DNA of 64,000 bases from the NCBI GenBank assembly GCA_002794775.1, contig NBAY01000111.1, positions 26,513 through 90,512 of the forward strand. Direction: 5' to 3'. The stretch is from Porodaedalea pini (lineage: Eukaryota > Basidiomycota > Agaricomycetes > Hymenochaetales > Hymenochaetaceae). Below the pieces are notes generated by a model. The model saw only the letters and a list, made by a program, of their open reading frames with translations, searched no databases and was not told the DNA's origin. Below, piece by piece: positions 24,335 to 35,436 of the stretch. Each line of letters begins with the position of its first letter. The first letter of the stretch is position 1. Made by a program: the position numbers and the translations under genes.

Positions 24335-27300
24335 CTAAGAGTGATATATGGGAGGAAGTTCAGAGAAAAGTGGCATGGCGTCCGGGGGGCGACGAAAAGA
24401 AAAGTAGGCAAACTTGAGAAGTAAAAGAAAGTTATTGGGTCGGAACCAGTCCGGAAAAGTAAGAGGTAAAATACGCTGACGAAAAAGGCCGTGACGAATG
24501 TGGGCAAAAAATGGACAAACATTAAGGATATGATGGACATCGTGTTTGACACATAAGGGATCTGGGCAACGTGGTTCGAGGTTACGGTTATGCAGATCGA
24601 GAGCATTAAGTAGTATACTTAAAGCTCGTCCGTGAACAAGGTGGGATATTCTCTTCTTGGGGTCGAGTTTGAGACATGCGCGAAATGATCGAGTGGGGGA
24701 GAGGATGAAGGATGATGGTTCGGCAATTGATCGATGGCCTCGAAGGTTGACGATACGACTTTTCCAGTCTCGGAGAAGGTCGAGCTGGAGTCGTGCATTG
24801 AGGTTCGGTAATGACTCTGGTATGGACTCGTGGACTTGGCTGGAAGCGGCATCTTTGGCTAGCTTGTCGGCTTTAGAGTTGCCCAGGACTCCTCTATGGG
24901 AGGGGAGCCACTGGACTGCAATATGCGATGCGGGGTGGTGTAGAGCCAGGAAGATTCCGCAAAGTCGACGGAAGAGTATGATGAAGTCTGCGTGTCGTAT
25001 GTTGTCGGTGAAGATGAGGTTGGCGCAATTAAGTGAGTCGGTAACAATATGTATGTGTACCGGGGTGAGACATTTGGAGAGAAGAGAAGATATCCGGCGT
25101 AAGGCTGCGATGAGCACTTCCTGCTCCTCGAACAGTATGTTCGAGTGAGAGTGCGCTGCTGAACTAAAGACAGCAAGTTCGACGTGATCGTGCATAATGA
25201 CGTATCCGTGGCCACCGTTGGCGGATCCGGAGTCGTCTATGATGATGGAGCCATCTGTAAAAATGAAGTATTGATACGGGGGAGGATGTAAAAAGAAGGA
25301 ATTGAAAGAACGAATCACTCTCTGGTGCTGATCGGGAGTTGGAATAGGGATAGGGATGAGTTTTGAATGGACAGGAACAAAAGTCGGATAAGAAGGGGAC
25401 TTGGGAATTGTAATATGGGGAAGGAGTGAATTGTAGAGGTAGCTACTCTTGTTTGGAGTTCGGCTAGAATGCGAATAATAAGATAGCAAGAAGCGTTGCG
25501 AGAGTGAACGAATGAAGAGATCAATTGGAGGGATGGAAAGCGCTGATTCCGCAATGCAAGGGTTTACGCTAGCATGGATAACAGAATGAATGAATTTGTT
25601 TTGAACCAATTGTAAAAGGGAAGGGATGAAGCTTGATGAGGGAAAGAGAACTGCGCTGTAAATGGCCACGGAACGGATAAGACCAAAATATAGAAGTCGG
25701 GCGTATTGAAAGTAAGCCCCGTTAGAAGAGTTGAAAAGAAAAGAGCGTTGATGTAAAGTAGAGAGCGCTTTGTTCGCGCGAGAATCAAAGTGAAGTTTAG
25801 GAGAGAGGTCGTATGAAAAGATGATTCCAAGCCATGAAAGGTGTTTGGAAGGTGGAATGACGAGATTGCCGGGGAGCAGCAGAGATGGAATAGAGGATTG
25901 GTTCTGATTGAAAAGAAAAGACTGGAAATGATAACGAGCGATTTGTGGGCGGGGAATGATGTGTAAAAGCTCGATGGCGTTAGGGTCGATTGGCAAGCCC
26001 AGCGCCTGGAATTGGGAGGAGAGGAAAGAGAATTGGTTGCAAAGACGAACCAAATTGGTTTTAATGCTGAGAGAACGAGCAGAAAGAAGATGATCGTCCA
26101 TATATGCGAATAAAGGGCGGTGAGGGCCAAAACGTTTGGAATAAGAAAAAATGACGTCAGCTGAAGCGAAAATTGAAATGAGAGGGGAAAGCAGCGATCC
26201 TTGGGGGACACCACGGTTTGGTTTTATGAACGGGGGAGAAAAGAAATTGTTGAAGTGAAATGAAACGGGACGGTCGGAGAGCCAGGCTGCCAATACATGA
26301 ATGAAGTTGGGGTGAACGTTTGAACGAATGAGTTTGTTAAGGAGGAGTGAATGAGAAATATTGTCGAAAAAACCTTGAATATCGATGGTCAAGATAGAAG
26401 TGATATAATGGCGATAACGAAGATGAACGTTGGCATCGACAGATTCGCCCGGAAAGATGAAAGGTCTGGAAAGAATGAGCGTAAGAAGTTCATAGCAGGC
26501 AGTGAGGGAAGAGCGATGTTTTCAGCACCCGTGTTGGGCATCGGGAAGAAGGTTGTTCTTTTCGAAGAAGGGTTGCAAAAAGTTAAATAAAACACGTTCG
26601 AAAAGTTTCCCAATTGTGTCGACCAATGAAATAGGTCGGAAAGCACGGGGCACTGAAAAATCGGTGCGCTTGGGCTTCGGAATGAAAGTGACAAGGGATG
26701 TTTTAAACGAAAGAGGAAAATGTCCCAATTTGAGACATAGAGAAAAAAGGTCCGCAAAGAATTGGCCCTGATGTTCGACCAGCAATGAAAGGTGTTGATA
26801 CGAGATATGGTTGTTACCAGGGCTCGTTTCCTTATCAATACCGCTAAGGGCGTGAAGGATGTCGTCGACTGACACCGTTGGGCTGTCCGACAGAGCCGGG
26901 AGGGGAATCGGTTCTGACGGGGACGAAAGGGGGGGAAAGAATGTGTTGTGAAACACGGCGGCTTTATCGTCCTCGGTGAGAGAGAAGGAACCATTAGGCA
27001 TTCGAAGAGCGCCGATAGGGGATCGGCGGCAAGCGACACTGGTGAATTGGCGCTGCCAAATTGAATGTTGGTTGGAGCCTTGAAGACGTGCTCCATAGAA
27101 TGCGGTTTTGGCTTGGGACAGTTCGACGTCAAGGAGGTGTTTCGATTCTGCCGAAGGATTTCGGCAGTGTTCGCGGTAGAGTTTCGAACACCTTTCCGAC
27201 CACCAGGCATTGGGGCCAAAATATGTGCGGGGCTTTCGTTTCCGAAGGAATGACCTAGCGAAAGAAGATAAAGAGTTCTGAAAGGAGAATAATAGGTCGT

Positions 27301-28162
27301 CCAGCGACTGAGTCGAATGAATGTTTTGAAGGTCGAAAGAGAACAGTTTCGAATTGCAGAACTCGGATATAAAGGTTGGCAAGTTGTGGGAACGAACAGA
27401 ACGGAGGGGGGGCTGGGGAGGGGCGTTGAGAATGTTCAGGCTGAATGAGAACGAAATGGGGAAGTGGTCCGAAGAAACAATTAAGGAAGGATCTGCCACA
27501 ATAATGGATTCAGAGATTTCGGAAGAAAATTCGTCAGATGTGAGGACGAGGTCGATGATCGATCGACTGTTCGTGGAACGATTGAAATAGGTGGGTTGAT
27601 CGGCTGGGTTGCAGATGACAAGACCGGCCTCGCTGATCCAGTCAGTGAAGGCACGGGAGAAACGGAAATAATCTGCTTGTTCTGAGAGTGACCATAACGC
27701 AGAATGGCGGTTGAAATCGCCGACAAAAATATTAGAAGAAGAATCGAGGAGGGGAAAATTCGATTCAAATTCTCGTTGGGAAGGAGAATTGTAAACGTTC
27801 CATAATAGAATAGGAATGGAGAGATCTCTGGAAATGGAGATAACAGAAATACAAGGGGAAGGATTGGGGGTTTGAAAGAGAGAGACCCGGTGAATTAAGC
27901 GGGAGTGAACATAAGTGCAACATCGGGGCTTCCCCGGGCACGGAGGAAGGAATGCCGTATAGGGCGCATGGTTATGGGAGTCAAAGGCTTGCGAACTGGA
28001 AGGATTGGATTTCGAAGGGATAATACGTTGAATGACCGGGATTTCTTGAAGACAAACGATATCCGGCGCGTGAAGGGTAGAGGAAAATGAGCGAAACAAA
28101 AAATCGAAGGAAGGGTCAGAACTGCGAAGATTGAGAGAAAGAACGGATATCTTCTCAATCAT
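24335..28162 (-). pseudogene. LINE ORF2: endonuclease, reverse transcriptase, RNase H, one in-frame stop
   Basis: One reading frame of 1276 codons runs from 28162 to the TAG at 24335, interrupted only by TGA at 26522-26524. The endonuclease part has ISVLSLNLRS, VCLQE, VGDFNRHS and SSDHFPIS. The reverse transcriptase has AFRPISLVDTIGKLFERV, GVPQGSLLSP and the catalytic AYMDDHLL. RNase H begins FTDGSI and includes ALRRIS, VTDSLNCAN and LPSHRGVLGN. A Cys/His cluster near CPDPLCVKHDVHH ends the protein. The stop falls in the usual QHG-x-RKHRS motif, where the family has Arg, so CGA to TGA is the likely change. Everything else appears open, so the copy is recent or kept mobile in trans. Confidence 0.86.
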
Positions 28163-28167
28163 AAGGA

Positions 28168-29880
28168 TTAGTAAGGGGAGCGATAGTTACGATGAGCGGG
28201 GCAATCTGAAGACCGCACGCTATGATTTCCTTGGCAATTGATACATAAGGCGAAATGATCGCATTGTAGGTTGTTGGTCGCTGTGCACGGAGCGCATTTA
28301 GCAACGTGGACTGCGGTGCGGTGGGTTTCGGAACAGATAGCGCAATGCGCTACGGATCGACATTTTGACGTGGCATGTCCCAGGCGATGACAATTGTCGC
28401 ACTGATTGATCGTGGGGCGTGCTTTCATCTCCTCGAGGCGACGGATGATGCCAAAGATAGGGATGGAACAGTTGCCATGAAGGAAGAAGTGGTCGAAAGA
28501 AAGACGATTGGGGTCCTTCATTACGACAGAGACGTTGCAGAAGTCATGCTCGTTAAGGCGTTCGGGAGACGACATAAACCTAGGTGGGAACATAAATTCG
28601 CAACCTTCGAACTGCGGTAGGGCCGAGATCTCGGTGAGGAGATCATTCTCGCTGTAGATCAGTTTGGAGTCTCTGTCATAAACTGGGACACTGGGGATGA
28701 CCATTTTGAACTGCGGGGATGGGATAAAGGGTTTCGCTCCGCTAATATTAATGATGTGACTGAGTTGAGTGGCGAGGGAGGGGTAGTTAGCGTCAAAATC
28801 AGCGCGGATGTTAGTAAAAGAAATGAGGAGATTGCTGTTCGAGGTGTACTTGACATTCAGCACTACAAGGTGTTTGAATGAAGGGTTGCCCTTCAGGCCC
28901 GCCCTTACGGCATTTTTAACCGATTGAGTCAGTGGGCGAACTGTGAGATCCCCGGGGAGGGAAAAATAGACACGTTTGATGTTGGATGCGCGAATGTTGA
29001 CCGATCCGTTGGAACGGTTGACAGGTACCGTTGAGATTTCCCCATCAGGGTTCTCCGCAGTATGACAAAGCACTTTGGTTGGGGTCGTCTTCGCTTTCTT
29101 TTGAGCCGCTTTCGCATATGTTACTGTGGTGTAACCATCTTTGTTGGTACCGACGGATTCGACTTTCGGATGGTAAATGGTAGTGTTGCCCGGCCTGGGG
29201 GCGTTGTGTGCGGAATGAGCATAGCCATCGGGAGCATAGATGACGCCTTCCGAGCTCATGCGATAACCGGATCCAGGAACGCGTGTGTTAGCAATGGCCG
29301 TAGCGTAGTCGGTCTTCCCGTTCTTTGGGGTTTGGATCCGTTGTTTGGCGATGGGGGGGTCGGGAGGGAACCGATTGTCATGTACAAAGCGCGCGCCAAT
29401 GGGGTCCGGAAGGAATTTGACCTGCGGCTTGTTAGTAGCAGAAGAGGGCTTGGGGGCTACAAAAGAAGAGGAAGAACGAGCCAGTTGTTTTTCAAGATTG
29501 TTAGTTTTATCAACAAGCGAAGAAACGAGAGATGTAAGAGAATGAATGGAACGAGACATGGAAGACATATCATCAGCTATATGCTGTTTGCGGATGGCCT
29601 GTGCTGAAATATGAACGTCATCGAAGACATGTTTAAAGTCAGGAGAATGAATGCGATAAGAAGAATGGAAGGCTTGTAGTCCTTCGTTGGCTTTATTTTC
29701 CTTAATGGTTTCGTCATCAAAACAATGCGCTTTGCTGACCCAGGATACTAGGTTGGAGGCCACGTCAGCGAGGGCTTTGCCGGCACGTATAGGATCTTCG
29801 TGCCACGGCGTGGGAGAGGTCCAAGAAGGCTGATTAATAAGCATGGAAATGTGATTGATAGTTTCTTTAGTCAAATGCAT
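28168..29880 (-). CDS. LINE ORF1, gag-like protein with zinc knuckles
   Basis: 570 residues without interruption. The C-terminal part has CCHC-type knuckles: CDNCHRLGHATSKC, a second Cys/His cluster CAICSETHRTAVHVAKC, and CINCQGNHSVRSSDC. These bind nucleic acid in LINE ribonucleoprotein particles. The middle part is Lys/Thr-rich. Its TAA stop at 28170-28168 lies five bases before the ORF2 ATG (28162), a spacing that fits coupled reinitiation. The ATG at 29880 is 15 bases beyond the stop of the upstream small ORF. Confidence 0.83.
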   Translation of the reverse strand: MHLTKETINHISMLINQPSWTSPTPWHEDPIRAGKALADVASNLVSWVSKAHCFDDETIKENKANEGLQAFHSSYRIHSPDFKHVFDDVHISAQAIRKQHIADDMSSMSRSIHSLTSLVSSLVDKTNNLEKQLARSSSSFVAPKPSSATNKPQVKFLPDPIGARFVHDNRFPPDPPIAKQRIQTPKNGKTDYATAIANTRVPGSGYRMSSEGVIYAPDGYAHSAHNAPRPGNTTIYHPKVESVGTNKDGYTTVTYAKAAQKKAKTTPTKVLCHTAENPDGEISTVPVNRSNGSVNIRASNIKRVYFSLPGDLTVRPLTQSVKNAVRAGLKGNPSFKHLVVLNVKYTSNSNLLISFTNIRADFDANYPSLATQLSHIINISGAKPFIPSPQFKMVIPSVPVYDRDSKLIYSENDLLTEISALPQFEGCEFMFPPRFMSSPERLNEHDFCNVSVVMKDPNRLSFDHFFLHGNCSIPIFGIIRRLEEMKARPTINQCDNCHRLGHATSKCRSVAHCAICSETHRTAVHVAKCAPCTATNNLQCDHFALCINCQGNHSVRSSDCPAHRNYRSPY

Positions 29881-29895
29881 AAAGGAGGAAGAAAC

Positions 29896-30474
29896 TCATT
29901 CGGCGATTTGCGGGTCCTCGTATTCCAAAATTGACCGGTCGTCCATATCGTCGACGACCTGGGGTGCTTGGCTCGAATTAGGAACATAGAGGTCGTCAGC
30001 CTCCATATCTATGATATCATCAATGCGCTGGGGCGGCTGTAAAGCTTGGTGTTCCTCTTCCGAGTTGGAGCGTTTAAGGGAAGGCTGTGACTCGACGTTG
30101 GGAGTAGGGGGGAGATCCCCTTGTTTATGCAGGGTGGCTGCATGGGCGTCAGCATCGACATCGGGGGACCAATTGGCATGGTTCTTCGCTACGGTGTTAC
30201 AGACGGCCTCGTTGTGGTTGTAGGTCTTATCGCGACCACAGACGGTGCAGAGTTTGTCTTTGCCACTAACACAGCTGCGGCTATGATAGGGGAGATCCGA
30301 TTTACACTCCTCACACTTGGTGGGGTCCTTGGGATTGGCAAGGGAATGAGACGACTTTGTTTTGTTGAGAGAGGCTTTAGCTCTGGTCAGCATTTTGCTG
30401 TCCATAGCAGAGGAGAAAGAAGACGAGTTGACAACAAGATTCCCACGGTCCAGATGATGGTAGTAGGAGTTCAA
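29896..30474 (-). CDS. LINE upstream small ORF with Cys-rich segment
   Basis: 192 residues; a start at the internal ATG of MDSKMLTRAKASLNKTK is also possible. A cysteine cluster (CEECKSDLPYHSRSC...CTVCGRDK...C) resembles a zinc-binding segment. The tail is acidic (DDIIDMEADD...MDDRSILEYEDPQ). I know no family for it. Its tight spacing to ORF1, on the same strand, argues that it belongs to the element. Confidence 0.6.
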   Translation of the reverse strand: MNSYYHHLDRGNLVVNSSSFSSAMDSKMLTRAKASLNKTKSSHSLANPKDPTKCEECKSDLPYHSRSCVSGKDKLCTVCGRDKTYNHNEAVCNTVAKNHANWSPDVDADAHAATLHKQGDLPPTPNVESQPSLKRSNSEEEHQALQPPQRIDDIIDMEADDLYVPNSSQAPQVVDDMDDRSILEYEDPQIAE

Positions 30475-30480
30475 GAGTGA

Positions 30481-31191
30481 CTGGCGTCAAATCGCGATCG
30501 ATGCTCTCGAGTCTCAAGAGTTCTGCGGCTCAGACTGCGAGCACTGCAGAGCACATTCCCCACAATGTACGAGGAACGCAAGAATCATACTCGAAATGTC
30601 ACATAACTAGTACAGTGCTGAAAATATTGGTGTGCCGCAAGAGCTTAATGTGATGTTCGAAGACAAGGCGACTGAGTCGAAATACTTATGTGACTTTCTC
30701 CTACGTATACTGCTGGTCGACCACAACCTTGAATGATTTGTCCCTCGCCGTGCACGTATTAATCGCCTAGTAAACTTAGAACATCCCATACTGATGATCG
30801 AGGTATGCCAAATGGACGCATTCTGCATCATTATTAGTCGGGCCGCGTGGAACTGAGCAGATACGCTACGCTAACATAGGCCACGCACCTTGGTACAGAT
30901 ACATGGAGCATCAAAAATAGTCTGTGCGCCCACGTGTGACTTCAAGAACCCAACAGCGCCTACGCACCGCTTTTTACCACCATCAAACTTCCCATATATC
31001 TATGAAGACATTGGCAAGACACAGGTTTCTTGTCTCAGCTTTCCTCGTGTCACCTTATTCTGTCTCCTGACATCCTATAAAAGCTGCAAATGCTTCATAA
31101 CCACATGTCAATCGCGATACAAACGGCGCCTCTTACACCCACAACCTGTACTACTACTACCTCCCAGATTAAGCACCATTTTCCTGTGAAT
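30481..31191. promoter_or_regulatory. Upstream region of the cupredoxin gene
   Basis: A TATA box (CCTATAAAAG, about 31075-31084) lies about 110 bp before the start codon of the following gene. The left part borders the LINE 5' end. No other gene seen. Confidence 0.5.
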
Positions 31192-32064
31192 ATGTTCTCT
31201 GTCATCCTTTCCACCGCCCTGCTGCCTGTCTTCGCAGTAGGGCAGACCGTTCATACCTTTCAAGTCGGTCCGAATGGCGAAACGATATTTGTGCCGAGGA
31301 ACATTAACGCCAGTAGTGGTGACATCATCCAATTCGTCTTTCTCACTGCGTGCGTAGTCATAATTCTGTATCCTATACATCTTAACTGTATCTTCTGTGA
31401 ACCTCATAGTGGTCATTCCATGACACAGTCGATGTTCGCGGACCCGTGCACAAGCCTCGACGGAGGCTTCAATAGCGGCTTCACCAAGACCAGCGGTGAA
31501 GTCTGGAATCTCACTGTTTCAGACACCTCAAACCGTGAGTGTTTTTGCTCTACTGTATGTCCTGAGTTTGTTTTTATACAGTACATCTTCGCAGCGATCT
31601 GGTTCTTCTGTGCTCAGACCTTGGATACGCATCACTGCAAGAATGGCATGGTCGGCGCGATTAACTCTCCTTTAGGTGCCATTAATGATTTCATTGCCTC
31701 TGCCGAGACCGTGACCAGCATTGTAAGCAGCTCCTGCCTCCTTCTTTCTGCTTTCCTTTCTGACTTCTTCCTTCTCCTTCAGCTGAGCACCAACGCAGTG
31801 GTGTTCAGTGGCATTGGCGCAGCTGCGACCGCATCTCTCACCAACGCACCCTTCGTGGGTAGTGCATCAACCCTTGATTTCTTGTCCAGTACTTTCTTTG
31901 CTGATTCCACAGCCACTGCCACAAGCGGCTCGAATCCCATCACAAAGTTCAAGCCTATCTGGACGATCTTCCTTGTGCTCGCAGCCAGCGTGCTCCTTTG
32001 GGCTACCTCATTCGTTTTTGTTTTAGATCCGCATCTAATGATACTTTGTCGTGAGAGCATATAA
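31192..32064 (+). CDS. Secreted cupredoxin-like surface protein
   Basis: Four exons join in phase to 230 residues: 31192-31349, 31410-31534, 31595-31722 and 31783-32064. A signal peptide (FSVILSTALLPVFAVGQ) precedes a plastocyanin-like domain. HTFQVGPNGETIFVPRNINA is the first strand, GDIIQFVF the second, and HSMTQSMFADPC holds the first His. WFFCAQTLDTHHCKNGM holds the second cluster of Cys and His. A Ser/Ala/Thr-rich tail and a hydrophobic C-terminal segment (WTIFLVLAASVLLWATSFVFVL) suggest a GPI or membrane anchor. About ten charged or polar residues follow it, so a GPI signal is not certain. Such proteins are common in basidiomycete secretomes; copper binding is possible but not shown. 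Confidence 0.82.
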   Translation: MFSVILSTALLPVFAVGQTVHTFQVGPNGETIFVPRNINASSGDIIQFVFLTACVVIILYPIHLNCIFCEPHSGHSMTQSMFADPCTSLDGGFNSGFTKTSGEVWNLTVSDTSNRECFCSTVCPEFVFIQYIFAAIWFFCAQTLDTHHCKNGMVGAINSPLGAINDFIASAETVTSIVSSSCLLLSAFLSDFFLLLQLSTNAVVFSGIGAAATASLTNAPFVGSASTLDFLSSTFFADSTATATSGSNPITKFKPIWTIFLVLAASVLLWATSFVFVLDPHLMILCRESI

Positions 32065-32477
32065 CTTTGCTTGGATTTGATGGCCATTCGCAGAAAGGAT
32101 TCTTGTAACCAAAAGATTTTGTTATGTGCACACACATGTATAGCCCATTCCACCTTGTTGATGCGAGTAATAAGGCAAAAGTCTCAGAAATGACCAGCGA
32201 GAAAAGCTTTCAACAAGTCCTTGCTAGATTAGACCAGTCTCAAGAGCCAAGGGTATTCTTGGGCAGCTGTAGGAGAGATTGTGACCAGCTGGACTGTGCA
32301 TGTGGTTTTCTAAGCTTAAGATGCAGGCGGTGCTGCATACAAAAGGCTACTGAAGACCTAGCTAACTGATAACAGGCAACAAATTGTTCACCTAGAATTT
32401 ATTGTACACGATATATACATTTGATATCAACTATAAAGCTAGTGAAGGCATAGAGAAAGCTAAACATGTAGAATAAG
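32065..32477. other. Intergenic, no gene seen
   Basis: Spacer between the cupredoxin gene and the 3' remnant of EGT1. Nothing recognised. Confidence 0.4.
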
Positions 32478-32646
32478 CATCATATACTACCTGTGCTCCA
32501 ACCCAAGCATACAGGTAGTTGTGTTGGTAGAAATTGCACACGGTGCGCCTCCCAGCAAGTCATGGGATGGTTGCATATGAAGCGCCAAGCTAAGGCAATA
32601 GTTGAGATAATGTAGTAAAAAGAAGACAAACAGTACTCACTACCGC
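32478..32646 (-). pseudogene. EGT1: EGT1 remnant, 3' terminal exons
   Basis: Reading on the minus strand away from the LTR, codon GTA is followed by an intron (GTGAGT...CCTTAG, 32640-32590). The next exon gives LGASYATIP, then TGA, then LAGRRTVCNFYQHNYLYAWVG. In EGT1-type ergothioneine synthases the sulfatase-modifying-factor-like domain ends in just this way, with Arg at the TGA position (CGA to TGA). It continues the frame broken off at 50039 on the far side of element A. The split by the element and the in-frame stop show the gene is dead. Confidence 0.8.
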
Positions 32647-33741
32647 TGTAACACCAACCGGTTCGTTGGGCACAGAACGAGCAGAATGCACGCGATGTAC
32701 GTCATGAAGTTGAAGGGCCTTGACTCGGCAATCGAGCGAAGCGGTACACCCAGATTGGTGGTGATTACCCAAACACGGAATGCATGCAACGACCGGATCG
32801 CACGCATCAGCCACTCGGACCGACCCCGGTGCACTTATCTGTGCACATGTCCTCTTGACCCTGCCAAAGGTTTGTTCATTTGCCTTTGTCTAACAAACAT
32901 GCGCCAGCCTGGCATTGGTCATTCTGGCTCCATACAAAGGATCCCAAAGCTCACCGACACCATGCCAAGTCAACACGCACCGTCCCTGCCTTTCAGTAGT
33001 TCGGATCGTGGAGCTGCTCAAAGGAACACTCAGGAGGCTCAGTGGTAGGACAATAGAGGACTTGTCTTATTTTATTTCGCCTTTCATGTTTACGCAGGAC
33101 ACTTGTTTAGTATTTATAGAGCGCCAAATGTTGTAGGTAGAACAGCAATTCCACCCCCGAGTTTCAATGCCTAACTTTGTGTGATATCTCTCAGGACGGT
33201 CTCTAGGTACTCCTCAGTGCCTTAGTGACTTGAATCGCTCACCTCAACTTCGTTTTATTCACATTGCACTCATTGCGCTCGTTCCGTCCGTTCCATCTTC
33301 GCCTCGTTCTGCTTTGTTCTCGTTACCTTGACTTCGCTCCCTCTCATCTCTTATCTTCTGATTTAAGTCCCATATCTCACCCCACTCTCTGGTACTCCAG
33401 ACAACGTCTGTTGAGCACAGGGACTAGCCGTCCACCCCAAGGACAATCCCGCTCTGAGAAGTCGCACTAGTATTAGCGCGTCTCCGAGTCTTCCAACACA
33501 GCCACTGACAATCCCCCACACATCTCAAGTGCTCCGCTGGTGCTATGCTTCAAACACTTCCCTACTAGTATGCTTCGCCAATTCCGTTGCCCCTGACACA
33601 CCGGAACACACGCAACCCGAATCCTGTGATCCGGAACCCACGGAACTCGACCGGAATGAGGGTATTGACCCACTAGATATGTCTCCCTTGAACTCAATCA
33701 TCTGATTCCCATTCACTAACAACCAGAACTCAGTATTATCA
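32647..33741 (+). repeat. 5' LTR of element A
   Basis: Starts TGTAACACC and ends AGTATTATCA, 1095 bp. The same sequence occurs at 42668-43665 plus 49942-50038, and at 54952-56058. A sequence starting TGGAGCCCACCGCGA follows two bases after the LTR and is a candidate tRNA primer-binding site. Confidence 0.85.
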
Positions 33742-34350
33742 AGTGGAGCCCACCGCGAGGGGGTTTCAATCGTGTCACATTCAGGTCACCCACCGAATAA
33801 GTGGATTCTAGCCAGGCTGGAACGTGAAGCCAGAGAAGCACAAACTCAATCAACAGACTCAGGTGAAGAAGAAACCATTGACCGCATCTTATCATCTGAT
33901 CCACACAGGTCAGAGGATCTCGACGATCACTCCCCTTCACCTCCATCTTCAGCAGTCCAAGCCTCGGTATCAGAAGACTCATCAAACTTTCCGTCATCAT
34001 TTCCATCTATGATCTCGTCCCCGTTCTCGTTTCTCAGCTCGAATTTACCTCCAACATCAGCAGAACCATCCGCTCTGCAGTCCACCTCAGAATCCTGATC
34101 CCCAACCGATTCCCAGCAGTCCACCTCACTGCCAGGAAGCCCTACTCTTTGTCTATCGCATCTACAGTTTCCTTCATCCAGTCCTGCCACAGAATTCTCT
34201 TTCCCAGTCATTCCGTCCATTCCATCCGACCCGTCCATTCCGCTAGCAGCTCCTTTAGCATCCGGAACTCTTGCCACTCGCCAACGTCTTACCTCATCGT
34301 TAACTCCTCAGATCGAACGCTCGTCCCTCCACACTATCTATCAGCCACCA
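33742..34350 (+). other. 5' untranslated region of element A
   Basis: Between the LTR and gag. It contains pyrimidine-rich sequence and short GGAAT/ATTCC-type motifs (for example 34201-34245), and no credible ORF. Confidence 0.5.
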
Positions 34351-35436
34351 ATGGCAACAAGAGCACCACAACGTAGGCAGCGCGATGCCCCGCACTTTGA
34401 TGGTTCCAATGCCAGGGACCTACCCCATTACTTCGAGGATATTGAGTTCCTTGCTGACGATCTCAATTGGGATGACGGATCGAAAGCCAAATACGCCAGG
34501 TACTATGCCTCAGCAGAAGTCGCTGAACTCTGGGAAACCTTGGATGAGTTCAAAGCCAACCCGATTGTATGGAATGACATCAAGAAAGCAACCACCGGAC
34601 TATACCTGAGCCTTGGAGTGGGACGATGCTACTCCCGCACTGAGTTCGAGCAAATGGTCGTCGACTGAGCCAAACAAGGGATTCGCTCTCATGAAGATCT
34701 GGGACAGTATAAGTGAGATTTTGTAGTTCAATCCGACTATCTTATCACGAAAGATAAGCTCACCAAGCCAGAATCCTAGCACACGTTCCTGAGAGGAATC
34801 ACTGGCGACTTACGTACAGCGCTTCTTCGGCACTTAGAGATCAAGGAATCCGATCACAAAGAAGGCGACCCTTACAAAATCGAAACTATCATCCAGCACG
34901 CCGACTTCATCCTCAGAGGAGCGTCATTCAGTGGTTCGATGACTCAAGCGCCATGTACCTCGACTTCCAGCAGCTCGACTACTGTCAAAAAGGAGGAGGT
35001 CAATCTCAGCACAGTCATGAAAACACTCAAGAGCTTCCAAGTCCAGCTCGACGCCATGGGATGAGGATCAGGTACGACTAGAAGCAATGCACCAGTCTCG
35101 ATGTCACCAGCAGCACCTGTACCTTTGCAGCCACGGAACCCAGGGTGCATGTTCTGCAGGGAGCTAAGCCATTTCATTCGATCTTGCCCAAAAGTCCTTG
35201 AATATATCCAGAACAGCAAGTGCACATGCAACTCGGAAGGACGAGTTACCCTGGCCAACAGGAGCTTCGTCCTGAGCACAGTTCCTGGACGAATGATCAT
35301 GGAACGTATCGACGGATTCCTAGAAAAAGATCAAGTCGTGCATACAGTCAACTTAGTCAAAGTCGCTGACTCCGAAACCACATTCCCCGAACCCATTCTC
35401 GTGGCCTCAGTGACGATTGAAGAGATCCCGGAAAAA
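34351..35436 (+). pseudogene. Element A gag, decayed
   Basis: The frame starts MATRAPQRRQRDAPHFDGSN, a capsid-like segment (HYFEDIEFLADDLNWDDG...ELWETLDEF) typical of basidiomycete Ty3/gypsy gag. It contains stops at about 34666, 34711, 34777 and 35062. A zinc knuckle follows: CMFCRELSHFIRSCPK (C-x2-C-x4-H-x4-C). It ends near IEEIPEK. The many stops show it cannot make a full product. Confidence 0.78.

Larger units (their letters stand above)
24300..30480 (-). mobile_element. Non-LTR retrotransposon (LINE, Tad-like), nearly intact
   Basis: Three consecutive minus-strand ORFs: a small Cys-rich ORF, a gag-like ORF with zinc knuckles, and an ORF2 with endonuclease, reverse transcriptase and RNase H. 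EN-RT-RNase H order with a zinc-knuckle ORF1 suggests the Tad clade known in fungi. The outer ends are set only by the ORFs; no poly(A) tail or target duplication was found. It sits between the F-box pseudogene and the cupredoxin gene. Confidence 0.85.

Noticed and set aside
32686..33048. 120-codon plus-strand frame in the A LTR, also at 42536-43069 and 54889-55371
   Set aside because: It lies in an LTR, changes length and start between copies, and has no known domain. Its conservation follows from the repeat itself.
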